Origin: Stenotrophomonas geniculata ATCC 19374 = JCM 13324
Lineage (GTDB): Bacteria > Pseudomonadota > Gammaproteobacteria > Xanthomonadales > Xanthomonadaceae
Length of the DNA: 64,000 bases
NCBI RefSeq assembly: GCF_001431625.1
Contig: NZ_LLXT01000105.1
Location: forward strand, 31,733-95,732
Direction of reading: 5' to 3'
The notes beneath the pieces were generated by a model. The model saw only the letters and a program-made list of their open reading frames with translations, did no database searches and was not told the origin of the DNA. Shown here one piece after another: positions 31,090-39,648 of this stretch (positions within the stretch are counted from its first letter, which is position 1; every line of letters starts with the position of its first letter). Both the position numbers and the translations under genes were made by a program.

Positions 31090-31728
31090 ATGTTCACCCC
31101 GCGCGCCTTCGCCGAGACCGACCTGCTCTGGCTGGACCGCCTGCTGGCGCGCGATCCATTCGTCACCGTGCTCACCCCCGGCAGCGATGGCCTGCCGGAG
31201 CTGACCCGGATGCCGGTGCTGTACCGGCGTGACGGCGAACAGATCGAACTGCGCGGCCACTGGGCCCGCGCCAACCCGCAGTCGCGCCACAGCGGCGCGG
31301 CCAAGGTGCTGGTCGACGGCCCGCACGGCTATGTCTCGGCCAGCTGGTACCCGGACAAGGAACCTGCGGCGCGGGTGCCGACCTGGAACTACGCCGCTGC
31401 CGAACTGCGTGGCCAGCTGCAGACCTTCGACGACACTGATGCGCTGGCCGAACTGGTCGGTACGATCAGCGACCGTTTCGAAGCCAGTGTCTGCCAGGCC
31501 TGGCAGTTCGATGCCACGCGTGCCGAACACGGCCCGGAGCTGCGCGCCATCGTCGGCTTCCGTTTCCAGGTCGAGCAGGTGCAGCTCAAGCTCAAGCTGA
31601 GCCAGAACCATCCCGACGCCAACCAGCGCGCCGTGATCGCCGAACTGGAACAGCTCGGCACCTCCTCTTCCACCGAGTTGGCGCAGTGGATGCGCTGGCA
31701 TCGCGAACAGGCCGCCCGCAGCGACTGA
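31090..31728 (+). CDS. PaiB-family FMN-binding protein
   Basis: A 212-residue member of the PaiB family (FMN-binding negative transcriptional regulator family, split-barrel flavin fold). Family signatures are visible: MFTPRAFAETD at the start, HWARANPQ, SASWYPDKEPAARVPTWNYAA, and KLSQNHP near the C-terminus. B. subtilis PaiB affects protease and sporulation genes, but DNA binding is not evident from this sequence; flavin-dependent redox or haem-related roles are alternatives. No clear ribosome binding site; it is probably coupled to the upstream gene 7 bases away. Confidence 0.87.
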   Translation: MFTPRAFAETDLLWLDRLLARDPFVTVLTPGSDGLPELTRMPVLYRRDGEQIELRGHWARANPQSRHSGAAKVLVDGPHGYVSASWYPDKEPAARVPTWNYAAAELRGQLQTFDDTDALAELVGTISDRFEASVCQAWQFDATRAEHGPELRAIVGFRFQVEQVQLKLKLSQNHPDANQRAVIAELEQLGTSSSTELAQWMRWHREQAARSD

Positions 31729-31800
31729 ACGCCCCAGATTCCCGCGACGACGCAGCCGGATGGCTGCGGCGCGCCCCCACCCGACGCCAGGGACCCGTAC

Positions 31801-32463
31801 ATGAAAGACATCCACAAGCTGCTGCAGAACAACCGCGACTGGGCCGACCGCATCGAGAAGGAAGACCCCGAGTTCTTCCACCAGCTGGCCAAGCAGCAGC
31901 ACCCGGAATACCTGTGGATCGGCTGCTCCGATTCGCGCGTGCCGGCCAACCAGATCATCGGCATGGCCCCGGGTGAAGTGTTCGTGCACCGCAACGTCGC
32001 CAACGTGGTCGCCCACACCGACCTGAACTGCCTGAGCGTGGTGCAGTACGCGGTGGACCAGCTGAAGGTGAAGCACATCCTGATCGTCGGCCACTACGGC
32101 TGCGGCGGTGTGCATGCCTGCCTGCACAACACCCGCGTCGGCCTGGCCGACAACTGGCTGCGCCATGTGGGCGACGTGATGCAGAAGCACACCGGCATCC
32201 TCGATGCGATCGAGACCGATGAGCTCAAGCACGCTCGCCTGTGCGAACTGAACGTGATCGAGCAGGTTGCCAACCTGTGCCGCTCGACCATCGTGCAGGA
32301 CGCCTGGGCCCGCGGCCAGAAGCTGATGGTGCATGGCTGGGTCTACAGTCTGAAGGACGGACGCGTGCGCGAGATGGGCATCGACGTCGGTTCGCAGGAA
32401 GAGCTGCAGCCGGCGTATGAAAAGGCCCTGTCCTACATTCCGCGCAAGGGCAAGCGCGACTGA
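31801..32463 (+). CDS. can: Beta-class carbonic anhydrase
   Basis: A 220-residue zinc enzyme interconverting CO2 and bicarbonate, the same length as E. coli Can. Zinc ligands and catalytic dyad fall at the same positions: Cys42 and Asp44 (with Arg46) in GCSDSRVP, His98 and Cys101 in GHYGCGG. Cytosolic. It is followed after 10 bases by the 3-hydroxyanthranilate dioxygenase gene, so it may share transcripts with the kynurenine genes; bicarbonate supply has no obvious link to that pathway. Confidence 0.95.
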   Translation: MKDIHKLLQNNRDWADRIEKEDPEFFHQLAKQQHPEYLWIGCSDSRVPANQIIGMAPGEVFVHRNVANVVAHTDLNCLSVVQYAVDQLKVKHILIVGHYGCGGVHACLHNTRVGLADNWLRHVGDVMQKHTGILDAIETDELKHARLCELNVIEQVANLCRSTIVQDAWARGQKLMVHGWVYSLKDGRVREMGIDVGSQEELQPAYEKALSYIPRKGKRD

Positions 32464-32473
32464 TCCCTTACGG

Positions 32474-33004
32474 ATGACCACCATGCTCGCTTCGCCGATC
32501 AACCTGCACGCCTGGATCGAAGAAAACCGCCACCTGCTGAAGCCACCGGTGGGCAACAAGATGATCGACAACGGCGACTTCATTGTGATGGTGGTGGGCG
32601 GGCCGAACTCGCGTACCGACTTCCACTACGACGAAGGCCCGGAGTGGTTCTACCAGCTCGAAGGCGAGATGGTGCTGAAGGTGCAGGAAGACGGCGCGGT
32701 GCGCGACATTCCGATCCGCGCCGGCGAGATCTTCCTGCTGCCGGCAAAGGTGCCGCACTCGCCGCGGCGTCCGCCCGGTGGCATCGGCCTGGTGGTCGAG
32801 CGCAAGCGCCTGCCGCATGAGATGGACGGTGTGATCTGGCATTGCGAACACTGCAACCACAAGCTGCACGAAGAGTACTTCCCGCTGCAGAACATCGAAA
32901 CCGATCTGCCCAAGGTGTTCGCGCGTTACCACGCCAGCCTGGAGCTGCGTACCTGCAGCCAGTGCGGGCACGTGGATCCGCTGCCGGTGCCTGCGGCGGG
33001 CTGA
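32474..33004 (+). CDS. nbaC: 3-hydroxyanthranilate 3,4-dioxygenase
   Basis: A 176-residue cupin dioxygenase that opens 3-hydroxyanthranilate to the precursor of quinolinate. The Fe(II) site is seen in [12 protein letters not shown] (His and Glu) with a third His in [11 protein letters not shown] rubredoxin-like second metal site is intact: CEHC near 120 and CSQC near 165. The start at 32474 is used; an ATG three codons in (32483) has GGA at better spacing and is possible. It is the first of three adjacent kynurenine-pathway genes. Confidence 0.92.
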   Translation: MTTMLASPINLHAWIEENRHLLKPPVGNKMIDNGDFIVMVVGGPNSRTDFHYDEGPEWFYQLEGEMVLKVQEDGAVRDIPIRAGEIFLLPAKVPHSPRRPPGGIGLVVERKRLPHEMDGVIWHCEHCNHKLHEEYFPLQNIETDLPKVFARYHASLELRTCSQCGHVDPLPVPAAG

Positions 33005-33013
33005 GCACCTGCC

Positions 33014-33079
33014 CCTGTAGAGCCGAGCCCATGCTCGGCTTCGTGGCCCGGCAGCCGAGCATGGGCTCGGCTCTACAGG
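33014..33079. repeat. Head-to-head SMAG pair forming a long inverted repeat
   Basis: Two SMAG units with stem AGCCGAGC/GCTCGGCT face each other between nbaC and kynU. The outer ends CCTGTAG (33014-33020) and CTACAGG (33073-33079) also pair, so the whole 66 bases can fold into one long hairpin or two small ones. Confidence 0.8.
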
Positions 33080-33142
33080 TTCGGCGGCAGGCACGCCGCC
33101 AAGCGCTACACTGGCAGCCCCGTTGCAGCCTGTTGCCCGACC

Positions 33143-34417
33143 ATGTCCGACCTGCTCAGCCGCACCCACGCCATCGCCCTGGACGCCGCCGATCCGCTGC
33201 GCCCGCTGCGCAATGAATTCCTGATTCCGCGCCATGGTGGCGGCGAGCAGACCTACTTCGTCGGCAACTCGCTGGGGCTGCAGCCGCGTGGCGCACAGGC
33301 GGCCGTGCAGGAAGTGATGAAGCAGTGGGGCGAGCTGGCCGTGGAAGGCCACTTCACCGGCCCGACGCAGTGGCTGTCCTACCACCGTCTGGTGAGCGCG
33401 CAGCTGGCCCGCGTGGTCGGAGCATTGCCCAGCGAAGTGGTGGCGATGAACACGCTGAGCGTGAACCTGCACCTGATGATGGTCAGCTTCTACCGGCCAA
33501 CGGCCGAGCGCCCGGTGATCCTGATGGAGGCCGGTGCATTCCCGACCGACCGTCATGCGGTGGAAGCACAGATCCGCTTCCATGGTTTCGACCCGACCGA
33601 GTGCCTGGTGGAAGTGCAGCCGGACGAGGCCAACGGCACGATCTCGCTGGCCGCGATCGAGCACGCCATTGCCGAACACGGCCCGCGCCTGGCGCTGGTG
33701 CTGTGGCCCGGCGTGCAGTACCGCACCGGCCAGGCTTTCGACCTGGATGCGATCACCCGTGCCGCCCGCCTGCAGGGCGCACGCATCGGCTTCGACCTGG
33801 CGCACTCGGTCGGCAACCTGCCGCTGCGCCTGCATGACATCGCACCCGACTTCGCCGTGTGGTGCCACTACAAGTACCTCAACAGCGGCCCTGGCGCGGT
33901 TGCCGGCGCCTTCGTGCACGAGCGCCACCATCGCGACACCAGCCTTCCGCGTTTCGCCGGCTGGTGGGGCCATGAAGAGTCCACCCGCTTCCAGATGGCA
34001 CCACAGTTCACCCCGGCCATCGGCGCCGAAGGCTGGCAGCTGAGCAACCCGCCGATCCTCGGCCTGGCACCGCTGCGTGCCTCGCTGGAGCTGTTCGAGC
34101 GTGCCGGCATGGAGGCGCTGCGCAGCAAATCGCTGGCACTCACCGGCATGCTCGAAGCACTCGTACGCGCGCGCCTGCCGCAGGTGCTGGACATCATCAC
34201 CCCGGCCGACCCGCAGCGTCGCGGCTGCCAGTTGTCGCTGCGCGTGATCGGGGGCCGCGAACGTGGCCGCGCACTGTTCGAACACCTGCGCGGCATCGGC
34301 GTGCTCGGCGATTGGCGCGAACCCGACGTGATCCGTATTTCGCCCACCCCGCTCTACAACCGCTACCTGGACGTGCACCACTTCGTCGAGGAAGTGGAAG
34401 CCTGGGCCGGCCTCTAA
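33143..34417 (+). CDS. kynU: Kynureninase
   Basis: A 424-residue PLP enzyme that cleaves kynurenine or 3-hydroxykynurenine to (3-hydroxy)anthranilate and alanine. The PLP lysine is in HYKYLNSGPG, and the substrate and cofactor loops NSLGLQPRGA and LVLWPGVQYRTGQ are family-typical. The length equals that of other bacterial kynureninases (about 420). It sits between nbaC and kmo; together the three convert kynurenine to aminocarboxymuconate semialdehyde. kynA (tryptophan dioxygenase) and kynB are not in the window. Confidence 0.94.
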   Translation: MSDLLSRTHAIALDAADPLRPLRNEFLIPRHGGGEQTYFVGNSLGLQPRGAQAAVQEVMKQWGELAVEGHFTGPTQWLSYHRLVSAQLARVVGALPSEVVAMNTLSVNLHLMMVSFYRPTAERPVILMEAGAFPTDRHAVEAQIRFHGFDPTECLVEVQPDEANGTISLAAIEHAIAEHGPRLALVLWPGVQYRTGQAFDLDAITRAARLQGARIGFDLAHSVGNLPLRLHDIAPDFAVWCHYKYLNSGPGAVAGAFVHERHHRDTSLPRFAGWWGHEESTRFQMAPQFTPAIGAEGWQLSNPPILGLAPLRASLELFERAGMEALRSKSLALTGMLEALVRARLPQVLDIITPADPQRRGCQLSLRVIGGRERGRALFEHLRGIGVLGDWREPDVIRISPTPLYNRYLDVHHFVEEVEAWAGL

Positions 34418-34449
34418 GCCGGTCCCTTCCCCTACTGCTGGACAGTTCG

Positions 34450-35817
34450 TTGATCGCACACGCTTCCCGCTCGTTGAGCATTATCGGTGCCGGCCTTGCC
34501 GGGTCCCTGCTGGCCATCCTGCTGTCACGCCAGGGCTGGCGCATCACCCTGTACGAGCGCCGCGGCGATCCGCGCGTGGCCGACTACGAGAGCGGCCGCT
34601 CGATCAACCTGGCGCTGGCCGAGCGTGGGCGCAATGCGCTGCGCCAGGCCGGCGTGGAAGACGAGGTGATGGCGCGCGCGGTGATGATGCGCGGCCGCAT
34701 GGTGCACCCGCGCGAAGGCGAACCGCAGCTGCAGCGCTATGGCCGTGATGACAGCGAAGTGATCTGGTCGATCCACCGCAGCGACCTGAACACCACGCTG
34801 CTGGAACTGGCCGAACAAGCCGGCGCCACCGTGCACTTCCATCGCCGCCTGCACACCGTCGATTTCGATGCCGGCTACGCGCGCTTCATCGATGATCGCG
34901 ACGACAGCCCGCACGACATCCGCTTCGACACCCTGATCGGTGCGGACGGCGCCGGCTCGGCGCTGCGCGCGGCGATGAACCGCCGTGCGCCGCTGGGAGA
35001 GGACATAGCCTTCCTCGACCACTCCTACAAGGAGCTGGAGATCCCGCCGGCCGCAGATGGCAGCTTCCGCATCGAGCGCAACGCACTGCACATCTGGCCG
35101 CGCGGCCACTACATGTGCATCGCCCTGCCCAACCACGAAGGCACCTTCACCGTCACCCTGTTCCTGCCCAACCAGGGCGAGCCCAGCTTCGCCACGGTCA
35201 ACACCGGCGTACAGGCCGAGGCGCTGTTCGCGCGGGAGTTCGCCGACACCTTGCCGTTGATCCCGAACCTGCGCGCGGACTGGGAACAGCACCCACCCGG
35301 TCTGCTTGGCACGCTGACGCTCGATCGCTGGCACCAGCAGGGCCGCGCCGTACTGATCGGCGATGCTGCGCACGCGATGGTGCCGTTCCACGGCCAGGGC
35401 ATGAACTGCGCATTCGAGGATTGCGTGGCTCTGGCCCGCCATCTGATGGAAGCGGACGACCTGGAAGGCGCGTTCGAAGCCTTCGAAGCCGAGCGCAAGC
35501 CGAATGCACGTGCCATCCAGCAGATGGCGCTGGAGAACTACCTGGAGATGCGCGACCGCGTGGCCGATCCTGCGTTCCTTCTGCAGCGCGACCTGGAGCA
35601 GGAACTGCAGCGGCGCTGGCCGACCCGCTTCGTACCGCATTACACGATGGTCACTTTCCTGCACACGCCCTACGCCGAGGCGCTGCGCCGCACCGAACTG
35701 CAGCGCGAGATGCTGGCGGCGGCCACTGCAGGTCACCACTCACTGGACAACATCGACTGGACGGCACTGGAAGCGCAGATCCACGCGCAGCTGCCGATCC
35801 TGGAGGGCGCGCACTGA
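34450..35817 (+). CDS. kmo: Kynurenine 3-monooxygenase
   Basis: A 455-residue FAD monooxygenase that hydroxylates kynurenine with NADPH and O2. The N-terminal dinucleotide motif is IIGAGLAGSLLA, the second FAD motif is LIGDAAHAMVPFHGQGMN, and RSINLALAERGR is characteristic of Kmo. The TTG start at 34450 gives the expected N-terminus; no ATG is available nearby, and GGACAG lies upstream. Its last base is shared with the start of sbcB (TGATG). The 3-hydroxylation step directs the pathway to quinolinate/NAD rather than anthranilate. Confidence 0.93.
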   Translation: MIAHASRSLSIIGAGLAGSLLAILLSRQGWRITLYERRGDPRVADYESGRSINLALAERGRNALRQAGVEDEVMARAVMMRGRMVHPREGEPQLQRYGRDDSEVIWSIHRSDLNTTLLELAEQAGATVHFHRRLHTVDFDAGYARFIDDRDDSPHDIRFDTLIGADGAGSALRAAMNRRAPLGEDIAFLDHSYKELEIPPAADGSFRIERNALHIWPRGHYMCIALPNHEGTFTVTLFLPNQGEPSFATVNTGVQAEALFAREFADTLPLIPNLRADWEQHPPGLLGTLTLDRWHQQGRAVLIGDAAHAMVPFHGQGMNCAFEDCVALARHLMEADDLEGAFEAFEAERKPNARAIQQMALENYLEMRDRVADPAFLLQRDLEQELQRRWPTRFVPHYTMVTFLHTPYAEALRRTELQREMLAAATAGHHSLDNIDWTALEAQIHAQLPILEGAH

Positions 35818-37256
35818 TGGCTGACAGCTTCCTGTTCTACGATCTGGAAACCTTCGGCCAGGACCCGCGACGCACGCGCATCTCCCAGTACGCCGCCATC
35901 CGTACCGACGCCGACCTCAACGAGATCGATACCCCGGTCAGTTTCTTCGTGCGCCCGGCCGACGACCTGCTGCCCTCGCCGATGGCCACCCTGGTCACCG
36001 GCATCACCCCGCAGCAGGCCCTGGCCGAGGGCATCAGCGAGGCCGAAGCCTTCGACCGCATCAACGAGCAGCTGTCGCGCCCCGGCACCTGCGCACTGGG
36101 ATACAACACCCTGCGCTTCGACGATGAATTCGTCCGCTACGGCCTGTTCCGTAACTTCCATGACCCCTACGAACGCGAGTGGCGCAACGGCAATTCGCGC
36201 TGGGACCTGCTGGACATGCTGCGACTCATGCGCGCGATGCGTCCGGACGGCATCCAGTGGCCGCTGCGCGAGGACGGCGCCACCTCGTTCAAGCTCGAGC
36301 ACCTGGCCGAGGCCAACAACGTGCGCGAAGGCGACGCGCACGAAGCGCTGTCCGACGTGCGCGCCACCATCGGCATGGCACGCCTGTTCAAGCAGTCGCA
36401 GCCGCGGCTGTGGGAGTACGCGCTGAAGCTGCGCGACAAGCGCTTCGTCGGCAGCCTGCTGGACGTGACCGCGATGAAACCCGTGCTGCACATTTCCATG
36501 CGCTACCCCGCCAGTCGCCTGTGCGCGGCGCCGGTGCTGCCCTTGGCCGTGCATCCCACCATCAGCAACCGCGTGATCGTGTTCGACCTGGATGGCGACA
36601 TCGACGACCTGCTGGCACTGCCGGCCGAGGTGATCGCACAGCGCCTGTACATGCGCGCCAGCGAACTGCCCGAAGGCGCGGCGCGGGTGCCACTGAAGGA
36701 AGTGCATCTGAACAAGGTGCCAGCACTGATCGCCTGGAACCACCTGCGCGCCGATGACCACGCGCGACTCGGCCTGGACGTGGCCGCGATCGAGGCCAAG
36801 GTCGAGCGCCTGCGCGCGTTCGCCCCGCAGCTGGCCGAGAAGGCGCGCCAGGTCTACAACCAGCCCCGTGCGGCCACCGTGGCCGACGTCGATGCCTCGC
36901 TGTACGACGGCTTCCTCGGCAATGGCGACAAGCCGCTGCTGGCGCTGGCCCGCACCACAGCGCCGGAACAGCTGGCCGCGCTGGAAGGCCGCTTCCGCGA
37001 CCCGCGCCTGCCCGAACTGCTGTTCCGCTACCGCGCGCGCAATCATCCCGACAGCCTCGCGCCGCCTGAACGCCAGCGCTGGCAGGATTACCGCCGCCAG
37101 CGCCTGCTCGGAGACGGCGGCCTGGGCGAACTCAACCTGCCCCAGTACCAGCAGCAGCTCGATGCACTGGCCGCCGAAGCGCCCGATGACACCCGGCGCC
37201 AGGCCCTGCTGCAAGCGCTGCGCGACTGGGGCCAGCAGCTGCAGGAGACCTTGTGA
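35817..37256 (+). CDS. sbcB: Exodeoxyribonuclease I
   Basis: A 479-residue 3'-to-5' single-strand DNA exonuclease (E. coli Exo I has 475). A DEDDh exonuclease domain comes first (FYDLETFG with Asp9 and Glu11; a later HEALSDVRAT carries His and Asp), followed by the SH3-like and helical C-terminal region. It acts in recombination and mismatch repair and interacts with SSB. Its ATG overlaps the kmo stop (TGATG), so translation is probably coupled to a metabolic gene with no functional relation. Confidence 0.94.
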   Translation: MADSFLFYDLETFGQDPRRTRISQYAAIRTDADLNEIDTPVSFFVRPADDLLPSPMATLVTGITPQQALAEGISEAEAFDRINEQLSRPGTCALGYNTLRFDDEFVRYGLFRNFHDPYEREWRNGNSRWDLLDMLRLMRAMRPDGIQWPLREDGATSFKLEHLAEANNVREGDAHEALSDVRATIGMARLFKQSQPRLWEYALKLRDKRFVGSLLDVTAMKPVLHISMRYPASRLCAAPVLPLAVHPTISNRVIVFDLDGDIDDLLALPAEVIAQRLYMRASELPEGAARVPLKEVHLNKVPALIAWNHLRADDHARLGLDVAAIEAKVERLRAFAPQLAEKARQVYNQPRAATVADVDASLYDGFLGNGDKPLLALARTTAPEQLAALEGRFRDPRLPELLFRYRARNHPDSLAPPERQRWQDYRRQRLLGDGGLGELNLPQYQQQLDALAAEAPDDTRRQALLQALRDWGQQLQETL

Positions 37257-37939
37257 GTACCTATTTCTCGGACGCCAGCTTCAAGTTCCTGCGCAGCCTG
37301 GCGCGGCATAACGAAAAGGCGTGGTTCAACGATCACCGCCAGCAGTATGAAGACCACGTCCGGCAGCCGTTCCTGCGCCTGCTGGGTGACCTGCAGCCAG
37401 CGCTGGCGGAGATCAGCGACCACTTCCGCGCCGATACCCGTGGCGTCGGTGGCTCGCTGTTCCGCATCCACCGCGACGCGCGCTTCTCCAACGACAAATC
37501 CCCGTACAAAACCTGGCAGGGTGCGCGCCTGTTCCATGAGCGCCGCCGCGAAGTGGCCGCGCCTTCGTTCTACGTGCACCTGCAACCGGGCGAGAGCTTC
37601 GTTGGCGCCGGCCTGTGGCATCCAGAACCGGAGACCCAGCGCCGCGTGCGCCACTTCATCCTCGACAACCCGGGCAGCTGGAAGGCGGCCGCGCATGCTC
37701 CCGCGCTGCGCAAGCGCTTCGACTTCGAGGAGAGCGAAAAACTGGTGCGTCCACCGCGCGGCTTCCCGGCCGATTTCGAGTTCATCGACGACCTCAAGCA
37801 TCGCAACTGGGTGATGTGGCGCTCGCTGGACGACGCCACCATGACCGGCCCTCGCCTGCTGTCCACGCTCGGCAGGGATCTGGCAGGGCTGGGCCCGTTC
37901 GTCGACTATCTGTGCGCGGCACTGGACTTGGAATTTTGA
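37253..37939 (+). CDS. DUF2461 family protein
   Basis: A 228-residue protein with the DUF2461 pattern: an early LARHNEKAWFNDHRQQYE, then RIHRDARFSNDKSPYKTWQGARLFHE, and GAGLWHPEPE. These are strongly conserved, acid- and aromatic-rich segments, but the function of the family is unknown. The GTG start at 37253 overlaps the sbcB stop by 4 bases (GTGA) with AGGAG upstream. Its own stop overlaps the next start. Cytosolic. Confidence 0.87.
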   Translation: MSTYFSDASFKFLRSLARHNEKAWFNDHRQQYEDHVRQPFLRLLGDLQPALAEISDHFRADTRGVGGSLFRIHRDARFSNDKSPYKTWQGARLFHERRREVAAPSFYVHLQPGESFVGAGLWHPEPETQRRVRHFILDNPGSWKAAAHAPALRKRFDFEESEKLVRPPRGFPADFEFIDDLKHRNWVMWRSLDDATMTGPRLLSTLGRDLAGLGPFVDYLCAALDLEF

Positions 37940-38919
37940 TGCCGTTGGCGCACCAACGCCGCACGCTGGGCCGCACCGGCCTGGCGGTTTCGCCGGTGGG
38001 CCTGGGCTGTTCCGGCTTCTGGGGGCATCGCCGGTTCCCGGAACAGTCGGCCGCGCACGTGGTCGGGCATGCACTGGCACAGGGCGTCAACCTGTTGGAC
38101 ACCGGTCACAACTACTCCGGTTTCCACGCCGAGCCGCGGCTGGGCCGCATCCTGCGCCCGTTGCTGAAGCGATACCCGCGCGAGTCGCTGGTGATCTCCA
38201 GCAAGGGCGGCACGCTGACCGGCCAGGCCGGCACCAGCGGCGCCGAGCAGCGCAATTTCTCGCCCGCCGCCATCACCGCCAGCTGCGAAGCCTCGCTGCG
38301 CAACCTCGGCCTGGATTACCTCGATATCTACCAGCTGCACGGTGCCAGCCAGCACGACATCAACGATGACCTGCTGGCCGCACTGCAGCGACTGCGCGAA
38401 CGCGGGCTGATCCGGCACACCGGCATCAATACGCACACGGCGTCGACCCTGTGCTGGATGATCGACCATCCCATGCTGTTCGATGTGGTGCTTCTGGACT
38501 ACAACGCCCTGCAGCAGGACCGTGAACCGCTGATCGACCAGTTGCACGCGGCGGGCATCGGCGTGCTGGCCGGCACCGTGCTGGCGCAGGGCCATCTGCT
38601 GCCGTCACACGCCCGCCTGCCGCGCCCGGCCGACGCCTGGTACCTGGCCAGAGCCTGGCTCAAGCCAAGCAGCCGCGCACTGATGCACAGTGCACGCCGG
38701 ATGCGCCACGCCATCGCTACCATCCGCAGCCAGCGCCCCGCCCAGACCGCGTTTGCCTACGCCCTGGGCCATCCCGGCGTGGCCAGCGGCATCCTCGGCA
38801 CCACCCGCACCGTCAGCCTGGACGAAGTACTGGCGACGCGGCTTGAGGCACTGACCGCAGCCGAACGCCAGCAGCTGGTGAACGCCTTCGGTGATGGGCG
38901 CGGATCACCCAGTCATTGA
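37939..38919 (+). CDS. Aldo/keto reductase family protein
   Basis: A 326-residue AKR with a TIM barrel. Catalytic residues are identifiable: Asp and Tyr in LLDTGHNYSG, Lys in VISSKGG, and His in YQLHGAS; the tail (LGTTRTVSLDEVLA) is typical of NADPH binding. The start at 37939 overlaps the DUF2461 stop (TGATG), so this is the last gene in the tightly coupled kmo-sbcB-DUF2461-AKR chain. The substrate cannot be inferred. Confidence 0.87.
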   Translation: MPLAHQRRTLGRTGLAVSPVGLGCSGFWGHRRFPEQSAAHVVGHALAQGVNLLDTGHNYSGFHAEPRLGRILRPLLKRYPRESLVISSKGGTLTGQAGTSGAEQRNFSPAAITASCEASLRNLGLDYLDIYQLHGASQHDINDDLLAALQRLRERGLIRHTGINTHTASTLCWMIDHPMLFDVVLLDYNALQQDREPLIDQLHAAGIGVLAGTVLAQGHLLPSHARLPRPADAWYLARAWLKPSSRALMHSARRMRHAIATIRSQRPAQTAFAYALGHPGVASGILGTTRTVSLDEVLATRLEALTAAERQQLVNAFGDGRGSPSH

Positions 38920-38961
38920 GTCTTCACCCCATGCCGCTGCGGTTGCGGCAGTCTGTGCGGC

Positions 38962-39513
38962 ATGAAGAAACTCACTGTACTCGTTGTGCTGCTGGTCCTG
39001 GCCTTGGCCGCCTGGTGGTTCGGTGGCCCCTACATGACCGTGCGCGGGCTGTCCCAGGCCATTGAACAGCGCGACACCGCGCGCCTGGAGCGCTACGTGG
39101 ATTTCCCGCGCGTGCGCAGCAGCCTGCGGGCGCAGCTCAACGACTACCTGGTGCGCCAGGCCGGCCCGGATGTGGCGGCCAGTCCCTTCGGTGCCCTGCT
39201 GTATGGGTTGGGCGACCAGCTAGGCGGTGCCGCGGTGGACACCATGGTGACCCCGACCGGTATCGGCGCGATGCTGCAGGGCCACGTGCTGTGGAAGCGC
39301 GGCCGCAATGAACTGCAGGGCGGCGATGCCTTCGGCCCGACCGAGCCGGCGCGACCGCTGAAGCATGCCGAGCATCATTTCGAAGCGCTGGACCGCTTCG
39401 TGATCGATGTCGATCGCGGCCCCGGCCAGCCGCCGATGAAGGTCGTGCTGGAGCCGCAGGGCCTGCGCTGGAAGGTGGTGGACCTGCAGCTGGGGATGTC
39501 GGGCAGCCCTTGA
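38962..39513 (+). CDS. DUF2939-like membrane-anchored protein
   Basis: A 183-residue protein with one N-terminal hydrophobic helix (LTVLVVLLVLALAAWWF), probably an uncleaved anchor, and an extracytoplasmic domain with the DUF2939 pattern (GGPYMTVRGLSQAIEQRDTARLERYVDFPRVRSSL). Function unknown. It starts 42 bases after the aldo/keto reductase gene and may have its own promoter. Confidence 0.82.
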   Translation: MKKLTVLVVLLVLALAAWWFGGPYMTVRGLSQAIEQRDTARLERYVDFPRVRSSLRAQLNDYLVRQAGPDVAASPFGALLYGLGDQLGGAAVDTMVTPTGIGAMLQGHVLWKRGRNELQGGDAFGPTEPARPLKHAEHHFEALDRFVIDVDRGPGQPPMKVVLEPQGLRWKVVDLQLGMSGSP

Positions 39514-39537
39514 TCGTACCCGGGGCCTGAGGGCGAT

Positions 39538-39637
39538 GCCGACCTAGGTTGGCAACTACCGGGGCATGCGGCTCTGGTAGATGCCCACCTTGGTGGGCGC
39601 CGATGCATGGCAGTGCCAACCGACGGTCGGCACCTAC
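39538..39637. repeat. Array of three SMAG-like palindromes
   Basis: Three units lie between the convergent DUF2939-like and 5'-nucleotidase genes: GCCGACC-ta-GGTTGGC with an inverted GTAG (39538-39559), GTAG + GCCCACC-tt-GGTGGGC (39577-39598), and GTGCCAACC-gac-GGTCGGCAC with an inverted GTAG (39613-39637). Stems differ between units but keep paired bases, a sign of compensatory change. Confidence 0.7.
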
Positions 39638-39648
39638 CCGGCATGGCT

